Origin: XYA12-FULL-58-9 sp001798605
GTDB lineage: Bacteria > Myxococcota > XYA12-FULL-58-9
Direction of reading: 5' to 3'
NCBI GenBank assembly: GCA_036736205.1
Contig: DAINMX010000253.1
Span: forward strand, 1-9,437
DNA length: 9,437 bases
Numbering within the stretch: position 1 is the first letter of the stretch; every line of letters begins with the position of its first letter. This document shows, one piece after another, positions 1 through 6,332 of this stretch. A program made the translations under genes and the position numbers. The notes beneath the pieces were generated by a model. The model searched no databases, was not told the origin of the DNA, and saw nothing but the letters and a program-made list of their open reading frames with translations.

Positions 1-2
1 CG

Positions 3-119
3 TTGGAAGCAGAAGCGATGGCAGCGAGGGTGTTCGAGTACGCTCAACTTGTCGGCACGGATCAATCACTCATTGAGCGTACCCGATTGCTTCTCCTTCA
101 AGCACACCGGTGCATCTGA
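3..119 (+). CDS. C-terminal end of an unidentified upstream protein (partial)
   Basis: Frame 3 is open from the window's left edge to a TGA at 117-119, giving 38 residues that begin LEAEAMAARVFEYAQ and end in HRCI. The stretch has a helix-like pattern of Ala, Leu, Glu and Arg. Of the other two forward frames, one hits a stop after about 90 bases; the other runs on to about base 189 but gives a Ser/Cys-rich product that looks less natural. The tail would fit the C-terminal helix of a glycosyltransferase or another polysaccharide-cluster protein, but it is too short to assign. The next gene starts about 21 bases later on the same strand, so the two may be co-transcribed. Confidence 0.45.
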   Translation: MEAEAMAARVFEYAQLVGTDQSLIERTRLLLLQAHRCI

Positions 120-140
120 CCCGAAGGCACACCCGATTTC

Positions 141-1040
141 GTGTTGCAGCACCAATTCTTGCGATATCCTATCTGGCGTCAGCTAGGTGACCTGGATGCA
201 GTTGCACCCAACCACATTTCGAGGTTTCCGTTGATCATTATTAACTTGGCCAAGATCGATAATCACAGTTCTTTGGGGTTTCTTCTTCGGGTTCCCCTTC
301 GTCTGGTTCCAAAAAACGCGACGATGAGAGTATTGCAGGGACCAATGCGGGGGGCGAAATGGGTGGCGGGCTCGTCAACGCATGGCTGTTGGCTGGGGAC
401 ATACGAGAAGCAGAAACAGATGTTCTTTGCAGAGCATCTACGGGCCGGGCAAGTTTGTTGGGATGTGGGAGCCAATGTTGGATTTTACACCCTGATGGCT
501 TCACTATTGGTGGGTCCAGCTGGCCATGTTGTGGCGGTGGAACCACTTCCAGAAAATTTGGAGTTCCTGCGACGGCACCTTCGACTCAACGATGTTGACA
601 ATGTCACCGTGATCGAAGGAGCAGTCTGCGAGTTTGACGGCGCTATTGGTTTTGAGCCGCACAACAGTCCGTCGATGGGGAAGGTCACAACGCACGGGAG
701 CCGTCGAGTTGCAGCGGTGACGTTGGATACCTTGGTTTTTGAAAAGATGCTGCCCAAGCCTGATTTGATAAAGATAGATGTGGAAGGAGCGGAAGCGGCT
801 GTTTTTGAAGGCGGACTTCGCGTGTTCGAGGAGGTTTGCCCGATTGTTGTTTTGGCGACCCACGGAAAAGTCATACACAAGAAGTGTCTAGATTGGTTGG
901 ACCGGCATGGTTACCAAGTGCGTGGAATGGGCGGTGCACCAATCTATGAAACCGATGAATTGATTGCAGAACCGCGAGGACGGGTGGTGAAGTCACCGAG
1001 CGCAAAGTCTCAGGAGGGACTGATCGCCGACGAGAAATGA
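141..1040 (+). CDS. FkbM-family SAM-dependent methyltransferase
   Basis: This is a class I methyltransferase of the FkbM family, members of which O-methylate sugars or other hydroxyls using S-adenosylmethionine. Counting from the GTG at 141, the family's N-terminal block RGAKWVAGSSTHGCWLGTYE lies at residues 70-89. SAM-binding motif I, WDVGANVGFYT, is at 107-117, the acidic residue after strand 2 is in AVEPLPEN (132-139), and the KIDVEGAE block is at 211-218. There is no signal peptide, so it should act in the cytoplasm on a nucleotide sugar or lipid-linked glycan. The start is uncertain: GTG 141 has only a weak, distant GAAGG. TTG 231 has GAGG six bases upstream and would give a 270-aa protein, closer to where family similarity begins. 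The family call is firm; the substrate is unknown. The gene is poorer in G+C than its neighbours (counted lines 40-53%). Confidence 0.93.
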   Translation: MLQHQFLRYPIWRQLGDLDAVAPNHISRFPLIIINLAKIDNHSSLGFLLRVPLRLVPKNATMRVLQGPMRGAKWVAGSSTHGCWLGTYEKQKQMFFAEHLRAGQVCWDVGANVGFYTLMASLLVGPAGHVVAVEPLPENLEFLRRHLRLNDVDNVTVIEGAVCEFDGAIGFEPHNSPSMGKVTTHGSRRVAAVTLDTLVFEKMLPKPDLIKIDVEGAEAAVFEGGLRVFEEVCPIVVLATHGKVIHKKCLDWLDRHGYQVRGMGGAPIYETDELIAEPRGRVVKSPSAKSQEGLIADEK

Positions 1041-1064
1041 AAGACGCGAAACAAAAGTGGTGGC

Positions 1065-1095
1065 TTGACTGCGCCAGAGAGCGCGTGTCTATAGC
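1065..1095 (+). promoter_or_regulatory. Possible sigma-70-like promoter before the oxidoreductase gene
   Basis: TTGACT at 1065-1070 matches the -35 consensus in five of six positions. A poor -10, TATAGC at 1090-1095, follows after a long 19-base spacer. Transcription would then begin about at the ATG at 1102, giving a leaderless or nearly leaderless message. This would agree with the lack of a visible Shine-Dalgarno there. The match is weak and read-through from the upstream gene is equally possible. Confidence 0.2.
1067..1089. repeat. Small imperfect inverted repeat in the 1041-1101 gap
   Basis: GAC (1067-1069) and GCGC (1071-1074) are mirrored by GCGC (1081-1084) and GTC (1087-1089), leaving a six-base loop and a small bulge. 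No T-run follows, so it does not look like an intrinsic terminator. It sits between the candidate -35 and -10, where an operator could lie, but an imperfect repeat this short can arise by chance. Confidence 0.25.
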
Positions 1096-1101
1096 CCTGC
1101 T

Positions 1102-3294
1102 ATGCTCCAATTGCTGCAATCCTTGAACGATGGCTCAATGGAGCTCGTCGATGTGCCGACACCACGGTTATCGGAGGGCTTTGTTCGAGTTCGGAATATG
1201 GCATCGGTCGTGTCTCCTGGCACCGAGCGCCAGATGATGGCGCTCGCATCCAAGAGTCTGGTGGGCAAGGCGCGGGCGCGCCCCGATCTGGTGCGAAAAG
1301 TCCTCGGCAAGCTGCAACACGATGGCCTTGCGGCCACCTATCGCGCTGTCACCTCGAAACTGGCTGAACCGGTGCCTGCGGGATATGCCAGCGCTGGCCG
1401 AGTGATGGACAGCAGGAGCCCTGGGTGTTCGGCGGGCACTCTGGTGGCTTGTGCTGGGGCGGGATACGCGAGCCACGCCGAAGAGATAGTGGTGCCACGA
1501 AATCTCGTCGTGCCGGTGCCGGACGGCCTGCCAGTGGAACAAGCTGCCTTCGGAACTCTGGGAGCCATCGCCTTGCAGGGTGTGCGCATTTTGAAGCCCG
1601 AGTTGGGGGAGATCGTTGCTGTGGTGGGTCTCGGGCTTTTGGGGCTGTTGTCGGTGCAGATTCTTCGAGCTGCGGGCTGCCGGGTTCTGGGAACCGACAT
1701 GAGTGCAGAGCGAGCTGCGCTCGCCGAACGGTTTGGAGCTGAGGCGGCTTGGACTCACGATCGCGACGACCTTTCTCGACGGTTTCTCGATGTCACCAAT
1801 GGTTATGGTGTCGATGCGGTGTTGGTTACGGCTTCGAGCCCAGACAACGGCCCCATGGTACTTGCAGGCGACATTAGCCGAGACCGTGGGCGCGTGGTCG
1901 TGGTGGGCAGCGTCAAGACCGAGTTCGACCGCAACCTCTATTATAATAAGGAGCTCGAAGTTCGCTTGTCGCGTTCCTATGGGCCTGGCCGCTACGATCC
2001 GCGTTTCGAAGAGCGCGGACAAGTTTATCCCCGCGGTTACGTGCGGTTCACCGAGACTGAGAACCTTCGTTGTTTCCTCGATCTCGTTGCTGAGGGAAAG
2101 GTCGACGTAGCCAGCCTCATCACCCATCGATTTCCGATCGCTGAGGCGCTCCGTGCCTACGAGACTCTGCTCAGCGGCAAGGGACAGCCACTCGGTATTG
2201 TGTTGACGTACCCGAACACGTCAGCGGCGCCGGTGGTCGAGTTGGCTGCGCGCAGGTCACGCCCTCACGCGAGCGGTAAGCTACGTGTTTCCTTTGTTGG
2301 GGCTGGTGCTTTTGCTCGCTCTGTTTTGTTGCCCAGCCTGAACGGTTTGGTCGACTTCCGGTTGGTGGCAACTAGCCGTGGTTTCACGGCAGACGCGGTG
2401 CATAAGCGTTGGGGCTTTGACTTCGTGGCCAACAGCGCCGAAGAGATCCTCGACGATCCCGAAACTGATGTTGTCGTTATCGCAACCCGCCACGGTAGCC
2501 ACGCAGAGCTGGTCGCGAAGGCGCTCGATGCGGGCAAGCACGTGTTCTGTGAGAAACCCTTGGCGATCGACGGGCCGGGGTTGGATCGAGTGGAAAAGGC
2601 ATTGGCAAAGAACGACGGACTGCTGCAAGTAGGTCATAACAGGCGTTTCGCGCCATTCGCTCAACGAGCGCGGGCGGTGCGCGATGACAGCCACCAGCCG
2701 TCGATGCTGCAGATGAGAATCAACGCTGGCGCGATTCCCGCTGAGCACTGGACCGTCGACCGCGCCGAAGGTGGTGGGAGGATGATCGGCGAAGGTTGCC
2801 ATTTCGTCGATCTGGCGCGCTACCTTATTGGTTCTTCGATCTCTGGAGTGGAGGTGACTGGACTGAGCGGCGACCGAGGGGCCTCGCCGGACGACAACTA
2901 TGTTACCACGCTGACTTTTAGCGATGGTTCGCTAGCCACCATCATGTATACGGCCATGGGTGATCCGCGTCTTGCGAAGGAGCACGTGGAGCTTTTTGCT
3001 GGTGGCAGCGTTGCCGTCATTGAAGATTTCTCCCGTTTCAAAATCTTTCGGGGAGGCAAAGTGACGAGTCAGCGCACGCTCGCCAAAAACAAGGGCCACA
3101 AAGAGCAGATTGAATCATTTCTTCACGCCATTCGATCGGGCGGGCCTCTAGCCGTACCTGTCGAGGAACTCATCGAGGTTGGTCGCGCCACTTTGGCGCA
3201 GCCGCTGGCGCTGCGCGTAGGAGCGCGCGTCCCTTCTGCCGATTTTAAAACCGTTGTCGATGGGGAGCCGGTCGTCGAAGGCGTTCGCGACTAG
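1102..3294 (+). CDS. Bi-domain oxidoreductase: MDR (alcohol-dehydrogenase-like) fused to Gfo/Idh/MocA
   Basis: A 730-residue fusion of two NAD(P)-dependent oxidoreductases. Residues 1-370 are an MDR-type half with the Rossmann glycine motif GLGLLG at 176-181. Residues 394-730 are a Gfo/Idh/MocA half with its own Rossmann motif VGAGAFA (399-405), the catalytic-lysine motif CEKPLAI (483-489) and GGGRMIGEGCHFVD (557-570), containing His567. The MDR half has SPGTER (38-43) where zinc-dependent alcohol dehydrogenases carry the Cys-containing zinc site, so it is probably not a classical zinc enzyme. The same two-domain layout is known from exopolysaccharide clusters, often beside heparinase-like genes as here. 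The likely role is oxidation and/or reduction of a nucleotide sugar in the cytoplasm; the substrate is unknown. The ATG at 1102 fits the family's start but has no clear ribosome binding site. The next gene follows after 12 bases. Confidence 0.93.
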   Translation: MLQLLQSLNDGSMELVDVPTPRLSEGFVRVRNMASVVSPGTERQMMALASKSLVGKARARPDLVRKVLGKLQHDGLAATYRAVTSKLAEPVPAGYASAGRVMDSRSPGCSAGTLVACAGAGYASHAEEIVVPRNLVVPVPDGLPVEQAAFGTLGAIALQGVRILKPELGEIVAVVGLGLLGLLSVQILRAAGCRVLGTDMSAERAALAERFGAEAAWTHDRDDLSRRFLDVTNGYGVDAVLVTASSPDNGPMVLAGDISRDRGRVVVVGSVKTEFDRNLYYNKELEVRLSRSYGPGRYDPRFEERGQVYPRGYVRFTETENLRCFLDLVAEGKVDVASLITHRFPIAEALRAYETLLSGKGQPLGIVLTYPNTSAAPVVELAARRSRPHASGKLRVSFVGAGAFARSVLLPSLNGLVDFRLVATSRGFTADAVHKRWGFDFVANSAEEILDDPETDVVVIATRHGSHAELVAKALDAGKHVFCEKPLAIDGPGLDRVEKALAKNDGLLQVGHNRRFAPFAQRARAVRDDSHQPSMLQMRINAGAIPAEHWTVDRAEGGGRMIGEGCHFVDLARYLIGSSISGVEVTGLSGDRGASPDDNYVTTLTFSDGSLATIMYTAMGDPRLAKEHVELFAGGSVAVIEDFSRFKIFRGGKVTSQRTLAKNKGHKEQIESFLHAIRSGGPLAVPVEELIEVGRATLAQPLALRVGARVPSADFKTVVDGEPVVEGVRD

Positions 3295-3306
3295 ACTCGA
3301 GCACCC

Positions 3307-5007
3307 ATGGCATCGCCAGCAACCTGGTTGCGCACCGTCAAGCACCTTCGAGTGCGACAGGTTTTGGCCCGGCCAAGCTTTCATTTGCGGCGACGTCTCT
3401 TGCCTCGTGTCTCGATCGAGATGGGGCGTCGGTTTATGTTCGGGGAGGTGGCGACCTTGCCATCCGCGGACTCGGCGGGTCCGAATCCCATCACTGTCGA
3501 CGGGGCAGACCTCGACGCGCTAGCGAAAAACAATCTTTCCCTCGTGGGCCAAATGGCACCACTGCCCCAGAAGTGGCCCTTCGAGCCGGAATCCGGTGAC
3601 CCACTTTATCGCTACGCTTTTCACGAGCTCACCTGGCTGCGTGCAGCCGTGGAGTTGCCTGCGTGCGGTCCAGATCTTCGCAATACGCTGACCAACTGGC
3701 TTGTGAGATATCTTCGATCGGAGCTGCCTTTCGCGTCGGTGTACTGGGATCCCTACACGCTTGGAACGAGGTGTCTGAATCTACGTGCCCTCGTTGCGAC
3801 TCGACTGGTCGCCCCGGAGCTGGCGTTGCGGTTGTTTCCGCGTTGGACGGCGGTCCTGTTGGGTCTTACAGAAACCCATCTCGGTGGCAACCATCTGCTG
3901 CGCAACCATACGGCCGCAGTTGTTGGTGCTGCGTACGTCGGGGGCCGCCACGGCGCAAGGCTCAGGAACCATCTCTGGCAACGGTTGGCGGCTGAAGTTA
4001 CAGCACAGTTCTCCGATGATGGCTGCCACGAGGAACGCACCCCTGGCTACCATCTTCTCGCTGTTTGGGAACTACTCGTTGTCTTGGCTTCATCGATCCA
4101 CGAACGTCCCGATGTTCCGAACTCCGCACGGCAGACTGTAGAAGACGTTGTAACGCGGGCCTTGGCAGCGCTCGAAGTGATGACACATGCCGATGGGCGC
4201 TTGTGTGCCTCCGGCGACACAGCGCCTCTCTCTTTGTCGCCGACTGTCGAGATCACTGACTGGGCCCGCACCATGGGGTTGACCTGGAGTCTGCAGACGG
4301 AGGCTTTTTGCGATTCGTGGGGACGCCGAACGCTGGCCGACGGTGGTTTCAGCGTGCTGCGTTGTGATCCTTGGCGCGTTCACTTGCAACACGGCCCGTT
4401 TGGGATTCCTCACCAACCCGGCCACGCGCATTGCGATCTGTTTGCTTTCGAACTCGACAAGGGCCCAATGCGGGTGATCGTGGACCCGGGTGTGCATGCG
4501 TACCACGATGCGTACTGGCGTGAGCAGACCCGCAGTGCCTCAACGCACGCGACGCCAAGCCTGGGCAACGTAGAGCAGGCCGAAATCTGGTCGCGGTTTC
4601 GTTGTGGTTGGCGTCCGACGATACAAGACGCCACGTGGGAGAGGGGAGAGCAAGGATGGCGATTCGTTGGGGAGGCGATGGCCTTTGGCCCTGACCATCC
4701 ACATTTGTTGCGCCGCCAGCTGGAATTTTGCGGCGATGCCGTTTTGGTGGAGGACCGTGTGGCTGACGCAAATGAGTTCTCTGTGGCGCTGACCCTGGCA
4801 CCCAGTTGCCGAGTACGTTGGCAAGATATTTTTTGTGTCATAGAGAACGACGCCATACCGCTATTGAGGCTGTCTTTGACGTCCGGCAGAATGGTCGAAG
4901 AAGCCGGGTACGTCTCTCACCGTTTCGGGGCCTGTGAGCCAGCTAGCTGCATTCGGCTCTGGTGCGATGTCCGCGGCAGGTTGGACTGGCGGTTGGATTT
5001 GCTGTGA
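3307..5007 (+). CDS. Heparinase II/III-family protein (polysaccharide-lyase fold) of an EPS cluster
   Basis: This 566-residue protein shows the two-part layout of heparinase II/III-like lyases. An alpha/alpha-toroid region covers about residues 100-300 with WDPYTLGTRCLNLRA (147-161), HLGGNHLLRNH (191-201) and HEERTPGYH (241-249). A beta-rich C-terminal domain follows, with GGFSVLR (346-352), HQPGHAHCDLFAFEL (369-383) and RSASTHATP (409-417). In characterised relatives, such conserved His and Tyr residues carry out beta-elimination on uronic-acid-containing glycans. The N-terminus (MASPATWLRTVKHLRVRQVL) is basic with no hydrophobic signal peptide, so the protein appears cytoplasmic. That is odd for a lyase but usual, as far as I recall, for this EPS-cluster subgroup. 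Near His414, Ala replaces the Asn I would expect. The ATG at 3307 gives the family's usual beginning; no Shine-Dalgarno is visible. The real reaction is unknown. Confidence 0.9.
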   Translation: MASPATWLRTVKHLRVRQVLARPSFHLRRRLLPRVSIEMGRRFMFGEVATLPSADSAGPNPITVDGADLDALAKNNLSLVGQMAPLPQKWPFEPESGDPLYRYAFHELTWLRAAVELPACGPDLRNTLTNWLVRYLRSELPFASVYWDPYTLGTRCLNLRALVATRLVAPELALRLFPRWTAVLLGLTETHLGGNHLLRNHTAAVVGAAYVGGRHGARLRNHLWQRLAAEVTAQFSDDGCHEERTPGYHLLAVWELLVVLASSIHERPDVPNSARQTVEDVVTRALAALEVMTHADGRLCASGDTAPLSLSPTVEITDWARTMGLTWSLQTEAFCDSWGRRTLADGGFSVLRCDPWRVHLQHGPFGIPHQPGHAHCDLFAFELDKGPMRVIVDPGVHAYHDAYWREQTRSASTHATPSLGNVEQAEIWSRFRCGWRPTIQDATWERGEQGWRFVGEAMAFGPDHPHLLRRQLEFCGDAVLVEDRVADANEFSVALTLAPSCRVRWQDIFCVIENDAIPLLRLSLTSGRMVEEAGYVSHRFGACEPASCIRLWCDVRGRLDWRLDLL

Positions 5008-5009
5008 TG
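5005..5009 (+). other. Stop/start overlap TGATG (likely translational coupling)
   Basis: The TGA of the heparinase-like gene (5005-5007) shares its A with the ATG (5007-5009) of the glycosyltransferase gene. This arrangement commonly lets ribosomes re-initiate and ties the output of two genes together. It supports one message for both and decides the start of the second gene. Confidence 0.8.
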
Positions 5010-6233
5010 AAGATTCTCTTCGTTAGCCAATACTACCCTCCCGAATCGAACGCCCCGGCAAACAGGGTTTCGGCGCTTGCCGCCTTCTGGGCCGAGCAGG
5101 GCGAGCAGGTGTCGGTGCTGACCGGGTTCCCGAACCATCCAGAAGGCCAGGTCTACCCTGGATACCGAGCCTGGTTTCCAACCAAAGGGTATCACGACGG
5201 CGTACGGGTCATCCGTACGCCGATCTTTGCCAGCGCAAATCGGGGCATCTGGTTGCGCTCGGCGACCTACGCCTCCTTTTTCGCCAGCGCTTCGGTACTC
5301 GGTCCTCTGTTGGCTGACCGTCCGGATGTGGTGATAGCGACGAGCCCTCAGCTTCTCGTAGGCGTCGCGGGTGCCTGGTTGGCAAGGATGTGGCGACGAC
5401 CATTCGTGCTGGAAATACGGGACCTCTGGCCCGACTCGATTGTAGCAGTGAACGCCTTGCCGGCTGGTCATCCGGTTATTCAGGGACTGCATCGGGTTGA
5501 AAGGCAGCTTTATCACCAGGCCGATCACATCGTGGTGTTGACCGAAGCCTTCAAGCGCATTCTGAACTCCCGCGGCGTTTCCGAGAGCAAGCTGACAGTG
5601 ATTCCCAATGGCCTGGACACCGAGCTGTTTGACGCCAACGTCCAGCCAGGTGATCCTGTTGGACACAACGATCCCTACGTCGGACGCTTCGTCGTCTGCT
5701 ACGCTGGAACAGTCGGCATGGCCCATGGGCTCGGAACTTTGCTGCAGGCGGCCCATCTGCTCGTTGACATTCCGGAGGTGTTGTTCATCGTCGCCGGAGA
5801 AGGGGCCGAAAGGGAAGAACTCGAAGCCCGAGTCCGGCAGGACGGCTTGACCAATGTCCGCTTCATTGGCCGCTTGCCGCGCGAGAAGATCCCTGGCCTT
5901 CTTCGTCGTGCTGATGTCGTTCTGGTCATGCTGCGTGCTAGCGAGCTGTTTCGCACGGTAATTCCGTCGAAGATTTTTGAGGCGATGGGCTGCGCCCGTC
6001 CAATTCTGCTAGGCGTGGACGGTGAGGTGCGGGAACTCATTGAGAAGGCCGGCTGCGGTGTGTTTTTCCAGCCGGATGACGCGCAGGCATTGGCCATGGC
6101 CGTGCGTGACCTCGTTCGTGATGATGCCCGTCGGTGCGAAATGGGAGCAGCTGGTCGAGTTTTTGCTCTGGCTCGATACGATCGCCGCGAGCTGAGCGCC
6201 CGCTACCTGGCGGTTTTGAGGCAGCTGTGGTAG
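5007..6233 (+). CDS. WbuB-like glycosyltransferase, family GT4
   Basis: A 408-residue retaining GT-B glycosyltransferase that should transfer a sugar from a nucleotide sugar to a lipid-linked acceptor at the inner face of the membrane. The N-terminal half begins MKILFVSQYYPPESNAPANR (1-20), a typical WbuB-group opening, with TGFPNHPEG (39-47) and LEIRDLWPDS (135-144). The linker NGLDTELF (201-208) leads to the donor-binding half, with YAGTVGMAHGL (232-242), VAGEGAERE (262-270) and PSKIFEAMGCARPIL (320-334), which holds the conserved Glu325. The length is normal for the family. The reading frame extends upstream to a GTG at 4962, but similarity starts at the ATG at 5007, which overlaps the preceding stop. 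WbuB itself is linked to fucosamine transfer in O-antigen synthesis; the donor here cannot be read from sequence, so I give no symbol. Confidence 0.93.
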   Translation: MKILFVSQYYPPESNAPANRVSALAAFWAEQGEQVSVLTGFPNHPEGQVYPGYRAWFPTKGYHDGVRVIRTPIFASANRGIWLRSATYASFFASASVLGPLLADRPDVVIATSPQLLVGVAGAWLARMWRRPFVLEIRDLWPDSIVAVNALPAGHPVIQGLHRVERQLYHQADHIVVLTEAFKRILNSRGVSESKLTVIPNGLDTELFDANVQPGDPVGHNDPYVGRFVVCYAGTVGMAHGLGTLLQAAHLLVDIPEVLFIVAGEGAEREELEARVRQDGLTNVRFIGRLPREKIPGLLRRADVVLVMLRASELFRTVIPSKIFEAMGCARPILLGVDGEVRELIEKAGCGVFFQPDDAQALAMAVRDLVRDDARRCEMGAAGRVFALARYDRRELSARYLAVLRQLW

Positions 6234-6320
6234 ACGAGCGTCCGTTCACGAGTGGGGTTGGGATCAACAAAGCGCGAAGAAAAAGCCTCCGCTAGGGAGA
6301 AGTCCTCTGACTCATCGCCT

Positions 6321-6324
6321 GAGG
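6321..6324 (+). promoter_or_regulatory. Ribosome binding site of the WecA-like gene
   Basis: GAGG lies eight bases before the ATG at 6333 and is the clearest Shine-Dalgarno in the window. It favours ATG 6333 over the in-frame GTG at 6252, which would add 27 charged, non-membrane residues before the first transmembrane helix. Confidence 0.65.
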
Positions 6325-6332
6325 CTCTGAAG

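Noticed and set aside
1168..2127. Long minus-strand open frame of 319 codons inside the oxidoreductase gene
   Set aside because: It lies fully antisense to a gene with strong family motifs, its product has no recognisable domain, and such shadows are common in G+C-rich coding DNA.
4962..5006. GTG 4962 as start of the glycosyltransferase
   Set aside because: It would add 15 residues before the typical MKILFVSQYYPPE beginning and overlap the previous gene by 46 bases; ATG 5007 overlaps the stop in the usual coupled way.
3307..5007. Exported glycan-degrading lyase as the reading of the heparinase-like protein
   Set aside because: The N-terminus is basic and lacks a hydrophobic signal segment, and the gene sits inside a biosynthetic operon; export would have to use another route.
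4917..5756. Minus-strand open frame of 279 codons opposite the heparinase/glycosyltransferase junction
   Set aside because: It is antisense to two well-supported genes, and its predicted protein is low in hydrophobic structure and unlike any family I know.
6252..6332. GTG 6252 as start of the WecA-like protein
   Set aside because: The extra 27 residues are charged and unlike the family, whereas ATG 6333 has GAGG at good spacing and opens directly into the first membrane helix.
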